Below are positions 1 to 4,647 of a stretch of DNA of 5,543 nt, in pieces; the stretch's first letter is position 1, and each line of letters opens with the position of its first letter. This DNA comes from Chloroflexota bacterium (GTDB lineage: Bacteria > Chloroflexota > Anaerolineae > B4-G1 > SLSP01): positions 1 to 5,543 of the forward strand of contig JAAZNO010000165.1 in assembly GCA_012798275.1 (NCBI GenBank), written 5' to 3'. The notes beneath the pieces are model-generated. The model was not told where the DNA came from and did no database searches. It saw nothing but the letters and a program-made list of their open reading frames with translations. Position numbers and translations under genes: made by a program.

Positions 1-43
1 CCCCCTGAACGACCTGCGGTTGACTCCCATTTTGCCATAGACT

Positions 44-460
44 ATGCGTACCCTCGCCCTGGACCTTGGAGATCGTCGCATCGGTGTCGCGCTCAGCGAT
101 GCAACCGGGACTCTCGCCCGCCCCCTGGAAGTATTTCAGCGCCGTTCCCGCGCCGCCGATTTCGCGCACGTCGCCGCACTCGTGCAGCAGCATGAGGTCG
201 GCGCCGTGGTCATCGGGCTGCCATTCAACATGAATGGGACCGAGGGGCAACGCGCCGCGTGGACACGCGATTACGGCGCTGCGCTGGGGCAGGCCGTCGA
301 ACGTCCGGTGACGTTCTGGGATGAGCGCCTCACGACCGTCGAAGCCGAAGAATTGCTCCAGGCGCAGGGGCGCCAGTCGGAAAAACGTTCCGTAGACGCC
401 ATCGCCGCCGCCATCATCCTCCAGGGCTATCTGGATCATCTTCGGGATGAAGAAAAATGA
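44..460 (+). CDS. ruvX: RuvX/YqgF family RNase H-fold nuclease (pre-16S rRNA maturation)
   Basis: A 138-residue protein, the normal length for the YqgF/RuvX family (about 135-150). Visible landmarks are the first strand LALDLGDRRIGVALSD (residues 4-19, acidic D7), VVIGLPFNMNGTEGQR (55-70, with E67), the FWDERLTTVEAEELL block (91-105) and the C-terminal SVDAIAAAIILQGYLD (116-131, acidic D118). The RNase H-like acidic residues are therefore all present and the protein looks active. Family members are cytoplasmic; they were first annotated as putative Holliday junction resolvases and have since been linked to processing of the 16S rRNA 5' end. The ATG at 44 fits the family N-terminus exactly, one residue before the first strand, but no Shine-Dalgarno sequence precedes it. 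It may be leaderless or coupled to an unseen upstream gene. Identity is near certain; which cellular role dominates in this organism is not shown. Confidence 0.96.
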   Translation: MRTLALDLGDRRIGVALSDATGTLARPLEVFQRRSRAADFAHVAALVQQHEVGAVVIGLPFNMNGTEGQRAAWTRDYGAALGQAVERPVTFWDERLTTVEAEELLQAQGRQSEKRSVDAIAAAIILQGYLDHLRDEEK

Positions 461-510
461 AGGGGCCACGGCATTCACGCATGCGCCCGCCTTATAACGT
501 GTGAAAGTGC

Positions 511-599
511 AAACGTGGCTGAACACAGATAAACGCTGATGAGAAAAGAATCTGCGTAAGTCTGCGAAAATCAGCGTCCTATAGTTCTCAGCCGTGTTT
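511..599. repeat. Imperfect inverted-repeat element of interspersed-repeat type
   Basis: An imperfect dyad in the ruvX-lysS gap. The outer arms AAACGTGGCTGA (511-522) and TCAGCCGTGTTT (588-599) match at 10 of 12 positions. The inner arms ACGCTGAT (533-540) and ATCAGCGT (570-577) are perfect. Between them is a quasi-periodic stretch, TCTGCGTAAG followed by TCTGCGAAAA. The 'CTGCG..AATC..CAGCGT' flavour recalls interspersed intergenic repeats of many environmental bacterial genomes. That is from memory and was not searched. No coding potential is seen. A TATAGT hexamer at 580-585 could be a -10 box, but no convincing -35 accompanies it. Confidence 0.4.
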
Positions 600-600
600 A

Positions 601-653
601 TTTTCTAAGGAGACGCCATGTGTTGGCACACGTCATCCAAGCATGAAAATGTG
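601..653 (+). repeat. Leader repeat module, copy 1 (53 bp, SD plus ATG)
   Basis: This 53-bp segment matches 1108-1160 at 46 of 53 positions without gaps. It carries AAGGAGA followed by GCC and an ATG at 618, the same layout as the lysS translation start (TTTTC..AGGAGA...CATG). It is the 5' end of the first of two tandem leader units upstream of lysS. What I see directly is the repeat; the view that it derives from duplicated lysS leader DNA is inference. Confidence 0.7.
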
Positions 654-659
654 CGGTAA
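618..659 (+). other. Candidate 13-codon short reading frame in leader copy 1
   Basis: ATG at 618, preceded by AAGGAGA at good spacing, opens a frame encoding MCWHTSSKHENVR with TAA at 657-659. It is related to the frame at 1125 (M-x-W-x-T-S-S-K-x-E-N-V). Four of the first 12 codons differ, and only one of those (ACG/ACA) is purely synonymous, so there is no sign of selection on the peptide. The stop codon lies within the terminal repeat of the inserted element, so the original frame may have been longer. It could equally be a relic of a duplicated start site with no product. Confidence 0.15.
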
Positions 660-735
660 CTGTTCAGCCTGGCGTCAAGTAGCTCGACGGCGATGGATGA
701 ACCTTTGTAATCGGTAGCTTTTGCCCCTCCCCCAG

Positions 736-773
736 CCCCCTCCCCAACGGCGCCTGCGCCGTTGGGGAGGGGG
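736..773. repeat. 18-bp perfect stem-loop 1
   Basis: Arms 736-753 and 756-773 are perfectly complementary over 18 bp with a 2-base centre (CT), so in RNA the innermost pairs would open. The inner stem is AACGGCGC against GCGCCGTT and the outer stem CCCCCTCCCC against GGGGAGGGGG. No U-tract follows on the + strand (GAGAAAAAAT instead), so it is not a canonical terminator for ruvX. Confidence 0.75.
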
Positions 774-785
774 AGAAAAAATAAG

Positions 786-824
786 GGGGTTTTGCAGGCG
801 GGCTACGCCCGCCTGCAAAACCCC
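786..824. repeat. 18-bp perfect stem-loop 2
   Basis: Arms 786-803 (GGGGTTTTGCAGGCGGGC) and 807-824 are perfectly complementary with a TAC loop. Read on the minus strand the hairpin is followed by CTTATTTTTT, which resembles an intrinsic terminator in that direction, but no minus-strand gene here would need one. On the + strand it is followed by an A-tract only. Confidence 0.75.
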
Positions 825-837
825 ACAAAAAAAGTTT

Positions 838-869
838 CCCCTTCCCCTGCGCATGCGGGGGGGAAGGGG
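838..869. repeat. 10-bp stem-loop 3
   Basis: CCCCTTCCCC (838-847) pairs with GGGGAAGGGG (860-869) around a 12-base loop that contains the palindrome GCGCATGC. It is the third hairpin of the GC-skewed block. The surplus G residues allow alternative pairings. Confidence 0.6.
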
Positions 870-974
870 CCAGGGGATAGGGGGCAAAAGTTGATTCTCA
901 ATCTTCGGCGATCACCATGAAATTCTGCGTTTTTCAGTCAGTAGCTGAACAGTTATCATGTGAACCATAGCCCA

Positions 975-1112
975 TGAGCAGAGGCTGCAACAGCTCACCG
1001 GTTCGACACGAGCCCACCGCGCTGAAGCGCGGTGTTGGAGGACGTAGCCGCCCCGGGGGCCAGGAATTTCTCATCTGATTCGTGAAACTCGTGTTCATTC
1101 GGGGCCATTTTC
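975..1112 (+). repeat. lysS-leader repeat, copy A (hairpin plus conserved tail)
   Basis: From 1008 to 1112 this matches 1194-1298 base for base except C1088/T1274: 104 of 105 at a constant offset of 186. The match continues less perfectly upstream (GCTCACCGGTTCG at 993-1005; TGAGCAG at 975-981). Contents in order are a perfect hairpin CACCGCGC-TGAA-GCGCGGTG (1015-1034), a GGAGGACGTAGCCGCCCCGG segment, a TTCGTGAAACTCGTGTTC segment, and GGGGCCATTTTC leading into a Shine-Dalgarno. Near-identity suggests recent duplication or homogenisation. It may also be a dispersed genomic repeat. Confidence 0.85.
1015..1034 (+). repeat. Hairpin in leader copy A
   Basis: CACCGCGC (1015-1022) and GCGCGGTG (1027-1034) form a perfect 8-bp, all-but-one GC stem with a TGAA loop. 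The same hairpin recurs at 1201-1220. No U-tract follows, so it is not an intrinsic terminator. Confidence 0.7.
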
Positions 1113-1160
1113 GCAGGAGACGCCATGTACTGGCGCACATCATCCAAGGATGAAAATGTG
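1108..1160 (+). repeat. Leader repeat module, copy 2 (53 bp, SD plus ATG)
   Basis: Second copy of the module at 601-653, 46 of 53 identical. It follows directly on leader copy A, so its CAGGAGACGCCATG aligns with the lysS start region AAAGGAGAGCTCATG 186 bp downstream. Unlike copy 1 it is uninterrupted at ATGAAAATGTGA, which makes it the reference empty site for the insertion at 655-957. Confidence 0.75.
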
Positions 1161-1211
1161 AGTCGTGAGCAGCGACGGCTCACCGGTTCGGCAACGAGCC
1201 CACCGCGCTGA
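1125..1211 (+). other. Candidate 28-codon upstream reading frame before lysS
   Basis: ATG at 1125, preceded by CAGGAGA at 1114-1120 with good spacing, opens a 28-codon frame beginning MYWRTSSKDENV. It ends at TGA 1209-1211. That stop codon is in the loop of the hairpin at 1201-1220, so a ribosome finishing the frame would melt the hairpin. The frame is in phase with lysS but closed by this stop. It has a single lysine codon, which argues against classical lysine attenuation. It may be a working leader peptide or a fossil start site from the duplication; nothing in the sequence decides. Confidence 0.2.
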
Positions 1212-1298
1212 AGCGCGGTGTTGGAGGACGTAGCCGCCCCGGGGGCCAGGAATTTCTCATCTGATTCGTGAAATTCGTGTTCATTCGGGGCCATTTTC
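1166..1298 (+). repeat. lysS-leader repeat, copy B, abutting the lysS ribosome-binding site
   Basis: Second copy of the segment at 975-1112: TGAGCAG (1166-1172), GCTCACCGGTTCG (1178-1190), then 1194-1298 with one mismatch in 105 to copy A. It ends in GGGGCCATTTTC immediately before the lysS Shine-Dalgarno, so it forms the proximal 5' untranslated region if transcription starts upstream. I see no convincing promoter within it. Confidence 0.85.
1201..1220 (+). repeat. Hairpin in leader copy B, overlapping a short-ORF stop
   Basis: A perfect 8-bp stem CACCGCGC / GCGCGGTG with loop TGAA, identical to 1015-1034 and about 90 bp upstream of the lysS ATG. The loop TGA is also the in-frame stop of the short reading frame starting at 1125. 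It is not followed by a U-tract. Confidence 0.7.
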
Positions 1299-1299
1299 A

Positions 1300-1305
1300 A
1301 AGGAG
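1300..1305 (+). promoter_or_regulatory. lysS Shine-Dalgarno
   Basis: AAGGAG lies 5 bases before the ATG at 1311 and fixes the lysS start. It is the strongest of the three related ribosome-binding sites in this leader (the others are near 607-613 and 1114-1120). Confidence 0.85.
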
Positions 1306-1310
1306 AGCTC

Positions 1311-2819
1311 ATGGAACTCAACGAACTGGAACGCCAAAGGGCCGCCAAAATGGAATGGTTGCGCGCTGCTGGCATGGAAGTCTATCCGCCGCGCGTGCAT
1401 CGCACCCACAGCACGGCCGAAGCCCTGCAAATTTTTGCCGGGAACGAAGAGCAGGAGACGCCGCTCCCACCGGTCACCCTCGCCGGGCGGCTCATCAGCA
1501 TCCGCACCATGGGCAAGGTCTCCTTCGCGCACATCGAAGACGGAGAAGGCCGGATCCAGCTCTTCTTGCGCGCGAATGAGCTCGGCGACGCCTACGAGCT
1601 CTTCCTCAAAGGCTTCGACCTGGGGGATTTCGTTGAAGCCTCGGGAACGCTCATGCGCACCCGCAGCGGCGAGATCAGCCTGCAAGTCGCCGCCCTGCGG
1701 ATGCTGGCGAAGGCCATCACCCCGCTACCCATCCCCAAAGAATATGAACGGGAGGACGGCGAGGTCGCGCGTTTCGCTGCGTTTGCGGACGTCGAAGAGC
1801 GCTACCGCCAGCGCTACGCCGATCTGGCGGTCAACCCCAACGTCCGCGAAGACTTCCGCATCCGTTCACGCCTGATCAGCGCCCTGCGACGCTGGCTTGA
1901 CGCTCACGGCTACCTGGAAGTCGAAACCCCCGTGTTGCAGCCGATCTATGGTGGCGCGGCGGCGCGGCCGTTCGTCACCCATCACAACCAGCTCAAGCAG
2001 GACCTGTACCTGCGGATCTCCTTCGAGCTCTACCTCAAACGGCTGCTGGTCGGCATGTACGAGCGGGTCTACGAAATTGGGCGAGATTTCCGCAACGAGG
2101 GGGTCTCCTACAAACACAACCCGGAGTTCACCCAGCTGGAATTCTACTGCGCCTATACCGACCTTTTCGGCATCATGGAGACAGCGGAGGAGCTCCTCAG
2201 CAGCACGGCGCAGACCGTGTTGGGCACCCTCCAGCTGCATTTTCACGGACACGAGATTGATCTGACGCCGCCCTGGCCCCGCCAATCCCTCCGCGATGTG
2301 ATTCGGGAGGGCGTCGGCATTGACTACCTGGACTATCCCACTGCCGACGCGCTGCGCGACGTGATGCGCCAACGCGGGCTCGACGCCAGCAGCACCGCGT
2401 CATGGGGTCATCTCGTGGACCGCTTGCTCTCGGAGGTCGAACCGATGCTGATCCAGCCGCTTTTCGTCTACGACTATCCGGTAGCGATGTCACCGCTCGC
2501 CAAACAGAAGCCGGATGACGCCACGCACGTGGAGCGCTTCGAACTCTTCATCGGCGGCATGGAAATAGCTAACGCCTTCACCGAGCTTAACGATCCCTTC
2601 GAGCAAGAAGCGCGATTTTTGGAGCAAGGACGGGCGTATGAGGGAGGCGATGAGGAGGCCCAGCCTATGGACGAGGACTATCTGCGCGCCATGAAATACG
2701 GCATGCCCCCCAATGGTGGCTTTGGCATGGGCATTGATCGCCTGGCGATGCTCTTCACTAATCATCGCAGCATCCGGGACGTGCTGCTCTATCCGCATCT
2801 GCGGACGCGCGAACTTTAG
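1311..2819 (+). CDS. lysS: Lysyl-tRNA synthetase, class II
   Basis: A 502-residue cytoplasmic enzyme that charges tRNA-Lys with lysine using ATP; full length for bacterial LysS (about 490-510). The N-terminal helix and PPR segment (residues 1-30) precede the OB-fold anticodon-binding domain (about 55-138, VTLAGRLISIRTMGKVSFAH and onward). The class II core follows: RYRQRYADLAVNP (164-176), motif 1 with VETPVLQPIYGGAAARPF (204-221) and THHN, motif 2 with EIGRDFRNEGVSYKHNPEFT (255-274), the substrate region ELFIGGMEIANAFTELND (411-428) and motif 3 GGFGMGIDRLAML (469-481). Compared with my memory of the E. coli protein, a short insertion around 142-158 and M417 in place of the usual Arg stand out. 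Both look like lineage variation, not damage. The start at 1311 is backed by AAGGAG. The gene follows an 850-bp repeat-filled leader and converges on an HD-domain gene 5 bp away. Confidence 0.98.
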   Translation: MELNELERQRAAKMEWLRAAGMEVYPPRVHRTHSTAEALQIFAGNEEQETPLPPVTLAGRLISIRTMGKVSFAHIEDGEGRIQLFLRANELGDAYELFLKGFDLGDFVEASGTLMRTRSGEISLQVAALRMLAKAITPLPIPKEYEREDGEVARFAAFADVEERYRQRYADLAVNPNVREDFRIRSRLISALRRWLDAHGYLEVETPVLQPIYGGAAARPFVTHHNQLKQDLYLRISFELYLKRLLVGMYERVYEIGRDFRNEGVSYKHNPEFTQLEFYCAYTDLFGIMETAEELLSSTAQTVLGTLQLHFHGHEIDLTPPWPRQSLRDVIREGVGIDYLDYPTADALRDVMRQRGLDASSTASWGHLVDRLLSEVEPMLIQPLFVYDYPVAMSPLAKQKPDDATHVERFELFIGGMEIANAFTELNDPFEQEARFLEQGRAYEGGDEEAQPMDEDYLRAMKYGMPPNGGFGMGIDRLAMLFTNHRSIRDVLLYPHLRTREL

Positions 2820-2830
2820 GTAGGCTACCT
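2818..2830. repeat. Small palindrome at the convergent stop codons
   Basis: AGGTAG-G-CTACCT is a perfect 6-bp dyad spanning the end of the lysS stop (TAG 2817-2819) and the stop of the minus-strand HD gene (TAG at 2827-2825). As RNA it could form only about 5 bp with a 3-base loop, and no U-tract follows on either strand, so a bidirectional terminator role is weak. Confidence 0.3.
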
Positions 2831-3457
2831 CTCGCCGCGCACTTCGGCATCGAGCCGTTGGAAGAAATCCGCCATATACCGATGGCGGTCTTCCGCCAGG
2901 GCGCGGCCCGTGCGCGTGTACAGGCGGTCTTTGAGGCGGGAGAGCTTCACCAGAAACTCGTGAACGGGGGTGTGCTGGTCGGAGGCATCCCCCTCCCTGT
3001 GCCAGCGAGCGAGGTCTACGGTCTCGATCGGCGCCCAGAGGCGCTGTTGATGCGCGCCACCGTAAGCATACGCGCGCGCCACGCCAATCGCACCGATGGC
3101 GTCCAACTTGTCGGCGTCAAAGAGCACCTGCGCTTCGAGCGTCTGCGGCTCTGGAGCGCTGCGGAAACGATGGGCCGCAATCGCGTGCGTCACCGCCTCT
3201 ACCCAGGCCGGATCGGCGCCCTGTAGCAGTTCACGCGCACGGCGTGCCGCTTCGGCGGCATGATCGCGCTGCAAGGCAGTCGCCTCTGCCCGTCCCCAAT
3301 CATGCAGCAACGTCGCCACACGCACCACCGCCAGGTTGGCCCCTTCCGCTGCCGCAATCCGTTCCGCCAGCGCCAAGACCCGCAGGATGTGATCAAAATC
3401 GTGAACGCTATCCGCTCCGGCATACAGAGCGCGGGCCTGCTCCAAAGTCACTTCCAT
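2825..3457 (-). CDS. HD-domain phosphohydrolase, YedJ-like (COG1418 type)
   Basis: A 210-residue protein from the ATG at 3457. Numbering here counts from that Met. HDFDHILRVLALAERIAAAEG (from 19) supplies the first metal-ligand histidine, followed by ATLLHDWGR (HD pair at 52-53), DHAAEAARRA (65-74), AIAAHRF (about 92-98), and the characteristic VLFDADKLDAIGAIGVARAY (111-130). The C-terminal EFLVKLSRLKDRLYTRTGRA and AEDRHRYMADFF are typical of the YedJ subgroup of HD hydrolases, about 210-230 residues long. Members are presumed metal-dependent phosphohydrolases; the substrate is unknown. A GTG at 3505 would add 16 residues, but it lies at the edge of the terminator hairpin of the upstream gene. 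The ATG at 3457 has GAGGGG 7 bases ahead, so I prefer it. All metal ligands are intact. Confidence 0.9.
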   Translation of the reverse strand: MEVTLEQARALYAGADSVHDFDHILRVLALAERIAAAEGANLAVVRVATLLHDWGRAEATALQRDHAAEAARRARELLQGADPAWVEAVTHAIAAHRFRSAPEPQTLEAQVLFDADKLDAIGAIGVARAYAYGGAHQQRLWAPIETVDLARWHREGDASDQHTPVHEFLVKLSRLKDRLYTRTGRALAEDRHRYMADFFQRLDAEVRGER

Positions 3458-3464
3458 TCCTGCA

Positions 3465-3470
3465 CCCCTC
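3465..3470 (-). promoter_or_regulatory. Shine-Dalgarno deciding the HD-gene start
   Basis: On the minus strand GAGGGG lies 7 bases before the ATG at 3457. Together with the terminator just upstream it argues for this start over the in-frame GTG at 3505. Confidence 0.65.
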
Positions 3471-3476
3471 ACCCAC

Positions 3477-3503
3477 GAAAAAGCGGGCTCTCCGGCCCGC
3501 TTC
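3477..3503 (-). terminator. Rho-independent terminator of the M23 gene pair
   Basis: Read on the minus strand: AAGCGGGC, loop CGGAGA, GCCCGCTT (arms 3495-3502 and 3481-3488), then TTTTTC. The stem is 8 bp, GC-rich at the loop end, and runs directly into a U-tract. It lies about 20 bp after the M23 stop codon at 3523. Only about 20 bp separate the U-tract from the HD-gene ATG, so the HD gene must depend on read-through or on a promoter inside the M23 gene. Confidence 0.85.
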
Positions 3504-3522
3504 ACCTCTGTTCAGCGCCAGC

Positions 3523-4647
3523 TCAGGGCAAGAAAATCAGGGGATTAGTGGGATATCCCTGGTAACGGATCTCGAAATGCAGATGCGGACCGGTAGAATT
3601 GCCGGTACTGCCCATCGCCCCGATGATCTCTCCCCCGCTGACGACCTGCCCCTCGGTGACGAAGATATCGCTCAGATGCGCATAATAAGTCTGGTAGCCG
3701 TTGCCATGATCAATCACGACCAGATACCCATAACCGACATCCGTCCAGCCGGTAAAAGTCACATACCCGCCGTCCGCGGCCCGAATGGCAACGCCGACGG
3801 CGTTGGCAATGTCAACGGCGCGATGCATGTACCAGTACCCCTGGCTGATGTACCCGCTGGCAGGCCACATGAAATCCCCGGCGGATGAGACATTGGTCGG
3901 CGCCGGCCCGCCATACGTGGTGACCTTACGAACTTCATAGGGCTTGGTCCCATTGGGCACGATCAATTTGCTGCCCACCGGCAAAGAGGAGCTGGCAGAC
4001 AATTTATTGAAGGGGCAATGGACAATATCCGCCGCGGCGACCTTGTACTTTTCGGCGATAGAGTCCAGCGTATCGCCTTCCACAACGGTGTGATAAACCC
4101 CATCCACCGGCAGGATGATCAGATTCTGCCCCACCTTCAGCAGGTCCGGCGCCTTCTCCAGCTCGGGATTCGACCAAATGATCGTCGTCGGCTGCAGGCC
4201 GAACGCCGCGGCAATAGACTGGGTGTTGTCTCCAACCTGCACTTGATAGGTGATGATATCCAGACGGGGCCGTTCGGGGATGGCGGTGTGATACGTCGCC
4301 TGACGCATGACGCGGGTTTGGGAGGCCGCGCGGGAATAAGCGCGCATCACGTTGCTCGTCGCGGCTCCCAGCGTAGCGCTCGCTGCCGGCTCTGCGGGAG
4401 GTTGCGCCACCACCGTCGAGGCCACGCTGATCGCGTCGCCGGCTCGCATCCCGCCCCACACCACCAGCAGCGCAATGAGCAGTAGCCCAACATGGGAGGT
4501 GAGCCGACCCCGCAACGGCAGCTGCCCTTCTTTGTCGGCATTCCAACGCCAGACAGACGCGGCAACCCCCGCCATCGCATGGGTGATCCATCCCCCATGC
4601 CAGCGTTGAGCTTGCTTCACGCGCCGGTTTGATTTCGTTTCAGGCAT
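3523..4647 (-). CDS. Membrane-anchored LysM-LysM-M23 peptidoglycan endopeptidase
   Basis: A 374-residue protein. A basic N-terminal region of about 50 residues precedes one transmembrane segment (about 52-67, SHVGLLLIALLVVWGG). A linker rich in Ala, Ser and Thr follows (70-120). LysM 1 is about 132-180 (ITYQVQVGDNTQSIAAAFGL and onward) and LysM 2 about 184-232 (VYHTVVEGDTLDSIAEKYKV and onward). The C-terminal LytM/M23 domain is about 259-374, with zinc ligands H275 and D279 (HRAVD) and H357 in HLHFE, plus catalytic-site H324 in YYAHL. All are intact, so an active metalloendopeptidase cutting peptidoglycan cross-bridges outside the membrane is expected; LysM binds glycan. The ATG overlaps the upstream paralogue's stop by one base (TGATG) and has no Shine-Dalgarno, pointing to translational coupling. 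It is the last gene before a terminator. The exact cleavage specificity is not readable. Confidence 0.93.
   Translation of the reverse strand: MPETKSNRRVKQAQRWHGGWITHAMAGVAASVWRWNADKEGQLPLRGRLTSHVGLLLIALLVVWGGMRAGDAISVASTVVAQPPAEPAASATLGAATSNVMRAYSRAASQTRVMRQATYHTAIPERPRLDIITYQVQVGDNTQSIAAAFGLQPTTIIWSNPELEKAPDLLKVGQNLIILPVDGVYHTVVEGDTLDSIAEKYKVAAADIVHCPFNKLSASSSLPVGSKLIVPNGTKPYEVRKVTTYGGPAPTNVSSAGDFMWPASGYISQGYWYMHRAVDIANAVGVAIRAADGGYVTFTGWTDVGYGYLVVIDHGNGYQTYYAHLSDIFVTEGQVVSGGEIIGAMGSTGNSTGPHLHFEIRYQGYPTNPLIFLP

Larger units (their letters stand above)
718..890. repeat. GC-skewed compound palindrome with three hairpins
   Basis: A 173-bp block bounded by a perfect 10-bp inverted repeat, CTTTTGCCCC (718-727) and GGGGCAAAAG (881-890). 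The left half is C-rich and the right half G-rich, so the whole block is a loose palindrome. It contains three separate stem-loops, listed individually. The pyrimidine tract of the type CCCCTCCCCCAGCCCCCTCC resembles C-rich interspersed repeats that I recall from Chloroflexi, cyanobacteria and planctomycetes (memory only). It sits inside the larger inverted-repeat-bounded insertion, so it is either that element's core or a nested second insertion. A 70-codon minus-strand frame through it is low complexity and not credible as a gene. Confidence 0.6.
655..957. mobile_element. MITE-like non-autonomous insertion interrupting leader copy 1
   Basis: The ends are inverted repeats. TAACTGTTCAGC at 657-668 is perfectly matched by GCTGAACAGTTA at 944-955. 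Including the outer bases gives GGTAACTGTTCAGC against GATAACTGTTCAGC, 13 of 14. ATGTG occurs just outside both ends (649-653 and 958-962), as a target-site duplication would. The downstream leader copy reads ATGAAAATGTGA straight through (1150-1161), as expected of an uninterrupted target. The interior has no transposase reading frame; it holds GC-skewed hairpins. Size of about 300 bp, terminal repeats and lack of coding fit a non-autonomous element mobilised in trans. The exact ends are uncertain by 1-2 bp, and I do not recognise the parent IS family. Confidence 0.5.

Noticed and set aside
736..824. Intrinsic terminator for ruvX in the strong hairpins
   Set aside because: Neither hairpin is followed by a U-tract on the + strand, and they lie inside an inserted element almost 300 bp after the stop.
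675..887. Minus-strand 70-codon frame rich in Pro, Arg and Gly
   Set aside because: Low-complexity translation of the GC-skewed hairpin block; no start signal and no domain.
975..1298. CRISPR-like direct repeats
   Set aside because: Only two copies, over 100 bp long, at 186-bp spacing, with no array of uniform short repeats and no cas genes.
975..1310. T-box or L-box riboswitch controlling lysS
   Set aside because: A T-box was plausible ahead of a synthetase, but the conserved T-box sequence, specifier-loop landmarks and a terminator/antiterminator with U-tract are absent. The hairpins present are short and repeated.
995..1375. Minus-strand 126-codon frame containing the peptide block MAPNEHEFHESDEKFLAPG twice
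   Set aside because: It is the translation of the two leader repeat copies in antisense and runs into the lysS start. The internal duplication mirrors the DNA repeat. There is no ribosome-binding site or recognisable fold.
2818..2830. Bidirectional terminator between lysS and the HD gene
   Set aside because: The palindrome is only 6 bp with a 1-base centre and lacks a T-tract in both directions; kept only as a small repeat.
3244..3888. Plus-strand frame of 214 codons opposite the HD and M23 genes
   Set aside because: It is a shadow in high-GC DNA and spans the terminator and two convincing minus-strand genes, with no recognisable motifs. The same applies to the frame at 4770-5534.
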